A stretch of 64,000 nt of DNA from Pirellulaceae bacterium (GTDB lineage: Bacteria; Planctomycetota; Planctomycetia; Pirellulales; Pirellulaceae), in NCBI GenBank assembly GCA_019636385.1, contig JAHBXT010000001.1, forward strand, positions 744,001-808,000, in the 5' to 3' direction. The notes beneath the pieces were generated by a model, which made no database searches, was not told the origin of the DNA, and worked only from the letters and a program-made list of their open reading frames with translations. Positions 60,608 through 64,000 of the stretch are shown here, in pieces. The translations under genes and the position numbers were made by a program. Positions within the stretch are counted from its first letter, which is position 1. Every line of letters starts with the position of its first letter.

Positions 60608-60671
60608 GATTGGCTAAAACCCTGGAAATATCGCGTTTTTAGCTGTTTCGTTCATCGCTTGCCGCCTTCGA

Positions 60672-60724
60672 CTACAACTGAAACTACAACTTTGGGCCTT
60701 TCCCCTGCCCGGCATCGGTTGTAG
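60672..60724. repeat. Three CTACAAC words before the recombinase gene
   Basis: CTACAAC occurs at 60672-60678 and 60684-60690, and its inverse GTTGTAG at 60718-60724. The word CCCCTGCCC also occurs twice nearby (60702, 60752). Such arrays beside an integrase gene may be arm-type recombinase binding sites. The repeat is visible; its use is inference. Confidence 0.5.
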
Positions 60725-60815
60725 ACTGCGCTGGACAGTTTGAACCGAAAACCCCTGCCCAGCAAGTGACGTTGCCGGACAGGGAACACTAGCACAACTG
60801 AAGGGAGTTGCGCGA

Positions 60816-62018
60816 ATGTCTGGCAAAGATTCTACCAAAACCATCCGCCGAGCGTCTACCGGTCAACCAGGGAATGGAAGGGCTAAGCCTAAGGTGCGGA
60901 AGGATTTTCCGCTAACGTGGCATCCGGCTGGCCAATGGTGCAAGCGGGTTCTAGGTCGCCTACATTACTTCGGGGCCGATCCCGATAGGGCGTTGCAACG
61001 TTGGTGTGACGATAAAGATGATCTACTGGCAGGCCGAAAGCCGCGCCAACGAAAGCGAGGTTCTTCGACACTGGAGGAAGCCGTCAATCTTTTCCTGGAT
61101 CACGTTGAGGATCAGGTTGAGCGCGGCGAGAAATCGCGGCGATGGTACGAAGACATGTGCAGCACTGGTAAGCTATTACTTGCCGCCCTGGGGCGATCAT
61201 GGGCCGTAGAGAGCTTGACGCCTGAAGACTTTGAATCGCTACGCAAGCGGTTATCGCTGACTCGCAAGCGGAAGGGCGAGAAGCAAAGGCAAGTTAGTCA
61301 CACGACGCTAAACAATCGCGTAACGCGCGTGCGAACTATGTTCAACTGGCTACTGAAGGCCAAGATAATCACGGCAGCCCCTGATTACGCTGCGGCATTT
61401 GACGCGCCGGATATGGTCGCTCGTGAGAATGAGCGACTGGAAAGAGGTACGAAAGACTTCACCCGCGCCGAAGTGCGTTCGTTGTTACGTCATGCGAAAG
61501 ACCACCCAAGGTTGTACGCAGCGATTTTATTGGCGTTGAATACTGGATGCCAGAATGCCGACATAACTACTCTAAAGCGATCACACGTTGATCTAGCTGG
61601 CGGGTGGTACTTGCAACCACGGGCCAAACGTGCGAAGCGCAGGCGGGCGAAATTGTGGCCTAGGACAGTGCGGGCGTTGCAAGCTGTAATCGGAAATCGG
61701 CAATTGGCCGACGATGACCTGATCTTTACATCGGCTACCGGTGGCCCTTGGCATGGTCGAAACTGCCTAGCGAAAGAGTTTGCCACACTCAAGAGCAACG
61801 CGGGGATCACTAAGGCCCGCTGTGGGTTTCAGTGGTTGCGGCATACGTTCATAACACAGGCCAGCCAGGGCGGCGACCTTATTGCAGTGCAGTTAGCCGT
61901 AGGTCATGTTGATCGGACCATCACAGCGCGATACATCCATTCAGTTTACGATCCACGCTTGGAGTCGATAGCCAATTTGGTGGACAGTTGGTTAACTGGA
62001 AAAGGCGGTGGGCGATGA
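60816..62018 (+). CDS. Tyrosine recombinase/integrase with atypical active site
   Basis: A 400-residue site-specific recombinase of an integrative element. An N-terminal Arg/Lys-rich region and a SAM-like core-binding domain (about 70-185) precede the catalytic domain. The usual Arg I of TGLRxxE is Gln246 in NTGCQNADI, and the His of HxLRH is Gln339 in GFQWLRHTF. Arg342, His364 in VGHVD and nucleophile Tyr373 in ARYIHSVY are present. Planctomycete integrases with a similarly altered box I are known to me. It is next to tRNA-Ser, though on the 5' side. The stop overlaps the next gene by four bases. Confidence 0.85.
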   Translation: MSGKDSTKTIRRASTGQPGNGRAKPKVRKDFPLTWHPAGQWCKRVLGRLHYFGADPDRALQRWCDDKDDLLAGRKPRQRKRGSSTLEEAVNLFLDHVEDQVERGEKSRRWYEDMCSTGKLLLAALGRSWAVESLTPEDFESLRKRLSLTRKRKGEKQRQVSHTTLNNRVTRVRTMFNWLLKAKIITAAPDYAAAFDAPDMVARENERLERGTKDFTRAEVRSLLRHAKDHPRLYAAILLALNTGCQNADITTLKRSHVDLAGGWYLQPRAKRAKRRRAKLWPRTVRALQAVIGNRQLADDDLIFTSATGGPWHGRNCLAKEFATLKSNAGITKARCGFQWLRHTFITQASQGGDLIAVQLAVGHVDRTITARYIHSVYDPRLESIANLVDSWLTGKGGGR

Positions 62019-62656
62019 CTGAGCAAGAAATTATCTCGGAAGTTCGTTCAATCGCAAAAGCTATGGCAATTCCGCGAGTTCTTTCAGGCGTTGTATCGTT
62101 GAGTCTCAAGTACAGAGTGAGGCAACTGTTGATTAAGGCAGGCGTTCCGTTCGGACCGTGGAGCGATGGTAGGCAGTACTTAACAAAGCCAGGAACCATC
62201 ATGTTCAACGGCAGTCCTGTAGCTACTCAAGTCCACAGGGCGGTTGTAGACGATTACGCTGTCGAGCTTTGCAACGCAATTGTTCAGCACTTGCAGTTAG
62301 TGGATTGGGATTTACTGAGTGCAGCAATTCCAGAGTATTCGAATTGGACACCAGAGCAGGCCGAAGAGGCGCTCAGCCATGCGGCTAATGTCTTGCCAAA
62401 ATTGGTTGATGAACTGGAAGCCTACTCGCAGGGAGCTTTGGCGAAGCCAGAAGGCGCTATCGAGGAGACTGAACGCAAGGAACGTGGTCTTGAGCTGTGG
62501 AATAGCTCTCCGGCAGTGCAGTGGTCCGACGTTGCCGTAGCCCTTGACGGAACACCTGAGACAAAAAAGGCGGTCACTGAAGAAATCAAGCGATATGCCA
62601 AGGCGAATAAACGATCCATTCGAAAGGCTAAACCAGGTGCCAAAAAGAGAAAATAA
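62015..62656 (+). CDS. Hypothetical protein of the integrative element
   Basis: About 213 residues, starting at ATG 62015, which overlaps the recombinase stop by four bases (ATGA). The N-terminus (MTEQEIISEVRSIAKAMAIP) is helical and the C-terminus is very basic (KANKRSIRKAKPGAKKRK), suggesting nucleic-acid binding. I do not recognise the family. The frame begins at 61988, but the overlap start suits coupling to the recombinase. It could be a recombination accessory protein; that is inference. Confidence 0.65.
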   Translation: MTEQEIISEVRSIAKAMAIPRVLSGVVSLSLKYRVRQLLIKAGVPFGPWSDGRQYLTKPGTIMFNGSPVATQVHRAVVDDYAVELCNAIVQHLQLVDWDLLSAAIPEYSNWTPEQAEEALSHAANVLPKLVDELEAYSQGALAKPEGAIEETERKERGLELWNSSPAVQWSDVAVALDGTPETKKAVTEEIKRYAKANKRSIRKAKPGAKKRK

Positions 62657-62661
62657 AGGGA

Positions 62662-62693
62662 ACGAATAGGAACGAAAGGAACGTTCTATTCGT
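62662..62693. repeat. Bulged inverted repeat in the promoter region of the HTH gene
   Basis: ACGAATAG-G-AACG and CGTT-CTATTCGT form a 12-pair stem with one bulged G and a seven-base loop. No T-run follows, so it is more likely an operator or RNA structure than a terminator. Confidence 0.55.
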
Positions 62694-62771
62694 GTATATT
62701 TTCACTCTCAAATACCCCTTCTAAGATTCGTTTGTGGTCAAACCAACAACGAAATTTAGGAGGGGTTTCTA

Positions 62772-63023
62772 GTGAAAGTCGGACAGTATCAAAGTCCACC
62801 AGAAATAGCGAAGCAACTGCGGGTCAGTTGTGACCGAGTTCTGCACTGGATCAATACCGGCAAACTGAAGGCCGTGAATCTATCCGAGGGTCACGAGCGA
62901 CCACGCTGGAAGGTGTCGCCCGATGACCTGAGCTGCTTTCTGAAGACTCGCAGCAACCTAGCAGATATTTCTCCAGCGACAGAGCGTCGCGTGACAATCA
63001 AGCCGCGCCGGCAGCACGTCTAG
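62772..63023 (+). CDS. Excisionase-like helix-turn-helix protein
   Basis: An 83-residue DNA-binding protein. The segment SPPEIAKQLRVSCDRVLHWI, then NTGKLKAVNL and RPRWKVSPDDLSCFL, is the winged MerR-like helix-turn-helix of excisionases (HTH_17 type). The start is GTG at 62772 with AGGAGGGG closely upstream. In such elements the protein directs excision or regulates the element. It is followed by a strong terminator and the Toprim gene. A hairpin lies upstream. Confidence 0.85.
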   Translation: MKVGQYQSPPEIAKQLRVSCDRVLHWINTGKLKAVNLSEGHERPRWKVSPDDLSCFLKTRSNLADISPATERRVTIKPRRQHV

Positions 63024-63028
63024 AAAAC

Positions 63029-63071
63029 GCGAACGCCTCGGTTCGTGGCCGAGGCGTCGCAAGGGTTTTTT
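63029..63071 (+). terminator. Intrinsic terminator after the HTH gene
   Basis: ACGCCTCGG (63033-63041) pairs with CCGAGGCGT (63049-63057); the stem extends by GCG/CGC with one bulged A. Six T residues at 63066-63071 follow. It separates the HTH gene from the Toprim gene. Confidence 0.85.
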
Positions 63072-63093
63072 CTCCCAGCAAGGAGCGCTTCTA

Positions 63094-63993
63094 ATGGTAA
63101 TGGAAACATCCGCAAAAGGCAAGAAATCATCTTATGCCCCTAGACGCATAAAACGTCCTAGGAAAACAAAAGTTGAGATGACCAGCCTTCGCCAAGGCAT
63201 CTATGATTTGGCAAAGGAATTTCAGCCTCTCACGGTTCGGCAGCTATTCTATCGAGCGGTCGCAGCTAATTTGATCGACAAAACGCAGAAGGCTTACAAC
63301 CAAGATATTGTGCGGTTGGTTGGACTGATGCGCGAAGAAGGGCGGTTACCTTTTGAATGGGTCATCGACAACACTCGTTGGATGCGGAAGCCTAGGACGT
63401 ATGGCAGCCTGGAAAGCATGCTCTACCACTCGCAACGTACCTATCGTCGAGCGATTTGGGACGATCAAAATGCTTACGTTGAAATTTGGTGTGAGTCCGA
63501 TTCGATAGCAGGCGTTCTCTACGATGTAACCCAAGAATTTGACGTGCCCCTAATGCCATGCAGCGGGCAGCCCTCGAAATCATTCTTGCACAGCGCGGCC
63601 GAAAACATCGCCATCCAAGACAAGCCTTGTTTTCTGTACTATTTTGGCGATTACGACAAAGCAGGAATGGACATTTCTAAAAGAATCGCAAGGGATTTTA
63701 AGCGATATCTTCCCAGTGGTTGCGAGTGGCATTTTGAACGAGTGGCATTGAACAAAGAGCAGATTCGTGAGTTCAATTTGCCGACACGACCGCCAAAGGA
63801 TCGTAGAGGCGGATTCACAGAAACGGTGGAGCTGGAAGCGATGACAACACAGCAGTTGCACACAATCTGCCGTGCTTGCATCGAACAGCATATCAACCCT
63901 CATACGCTTTCAGCTACCAAGCTGGTTGAAATGTCGGAGCGCCAAACACTTGCACAGATTATTGAAAACTTGGAGGCAGGGCGCGATGAATAG
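63094..63993 (+). CDS. Toprim-domain protein (Spo11/TopoVI-A-like)
   Basis: A 299-residue protein. A helical N-terminal part (LTVRQLFYRAVAANLIDKTQ) resembles the winged helix of the Spo11/topoisomerase VI A type. The Toprim residues are Glu134 in IWCESDS and Asp186-x-Asp188 in FGDYDKAGMDISKRIA, which bind Mg2+. Proteins of this kind are found on phages and integrative elements; their role is not settled, but nicking or DNA processing is plausible. The catalytic Tyr of Spo11 cannot be identified. AAGGAG lies eight bases upstream of ATG 63094. Confidence 0.75.
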   Translation: MVMETSAKGKKSSYAPRRIKRPRKTKVEMTSLRQGIYDLAKEFQPLTVRQLFYRAVAANLIDKTQKAYNQDIVRLVGLMREEGRLPFEWVIDNTRWMRKPRTYGSLESMLYHSQRTYRRAIWDDQNAYVEIWCESDSIAGVLYDVTQEFDVPLMPCSGQPSKSFLHSAAENIAIQDKPCFLYYFGDYDKAGMDISKRIARDFKRYLPSGCEWHFERVALNKEQIREFNLPTRPPKDRRGGFTETVELEAMTTQQLHTICRACIEQHINPHTLSATKLVEMSERQTLAQIIENLEAGRDE

Positions 63994-64000
63994 TCTCCAA
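63986..64000 (+). CDS. Start of a further gene, cut by the window edge
   Basis: ATG at 63986 (MNSLQ) overlaps the end of the Toprim gene by eight bases and has GGAGG nine bases upstream (63972-63976). Only the first five codons are in the window. The overlap suggests co-translation with the Toprim gene. Confidence 0.45.

Overview
The window is bacterial chromosome, almost certainly from a planctomycete of the Pirellulales type. The clearest signs are family-level: a c-type-heme PSD1 protein (DUF1549/DUF1553 type) paired with a DUF1501 protein, a DUF1559 protein with a prepilin-like N-terminus, a Tll0287-like heme protein, and many lone genes with generous spacers. Base composition is moderately GC-rich and fairly even until the last 3.4 kb. 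I could not run any database search; all family names come from reading motifs in the translations.

Layout. 1-3.2 kb: decayed RAYT-type transposase with short direct repeats, then an HtrA protease. 3.2-12.1 kb: an RNase H-fold protein lacking catalytic residues, glycogen branching enzyme, a secretin with a GspF-family protein (minus strand), and EpmA. 12.1-19.2 kb: a large Ycf48/BNR-like plus CBM9-like protein, then Mfd. 19.4-25.9 kb: PSD1/DUF1501 pair, a polysaccharide deacetylase and a small secreted protein. 26.6-31.5 kb: a penicillin-acylase-type Ntn hydrolase, a membrane protein with ankyrin repeats, and a small BON-like protein. 31.6-36.5 kb: CBS protein, then a coupled pair made of a GalU-like protein and an 1112-residue fusion of a fucokinase-like GHMP kinase with a UDP-sugar pyrophosphorylase-like domain. 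37-43 kb: DAHP synthase behind a leader that looks like a transcription attenuator, an RluA-type pseudouridine synthase, a lipoprotein, and lnt. 42-46 kb: the run fusA, zinc-ribbon membrane protein, hemH, lnt on the minus strand. 46.5-55.3 kb: agmatine deiminase, a membrane protein, a shikimate-dehydrogenase-like protein without its catalytic lysine, a beta-propeller protein, ilvD, an M24 peptidase and guaA.

55.4-56.6 kb is a scrap heap: an IS630-type tail, an IS3-type fragment and a broken MFS gene. 56.7-60.5 kb returns to ordinary genes: heme protein, DUF1559 protein, lipoprotein and M19 dipeptidase.

From the tRNA-Ser(UGA) at 60.5 kb to the end lies the start of an integrative element: tyrosine recombinase, an unknown protein overlapping it by 4 nt, an excisionase-like helix-turn-helix protein, a terminator, a Toprim protein and the first codons of a further gene. 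The element continues past the window.

The observations I rate highest are the sugar kinase/nucleotidyltransferase fusion with its degenerate GalU-like partner, the aroF attenuator, three proteins that keep an enzyme fold but lose active-site residues, and the integrative element with an atypical recombinase active site.
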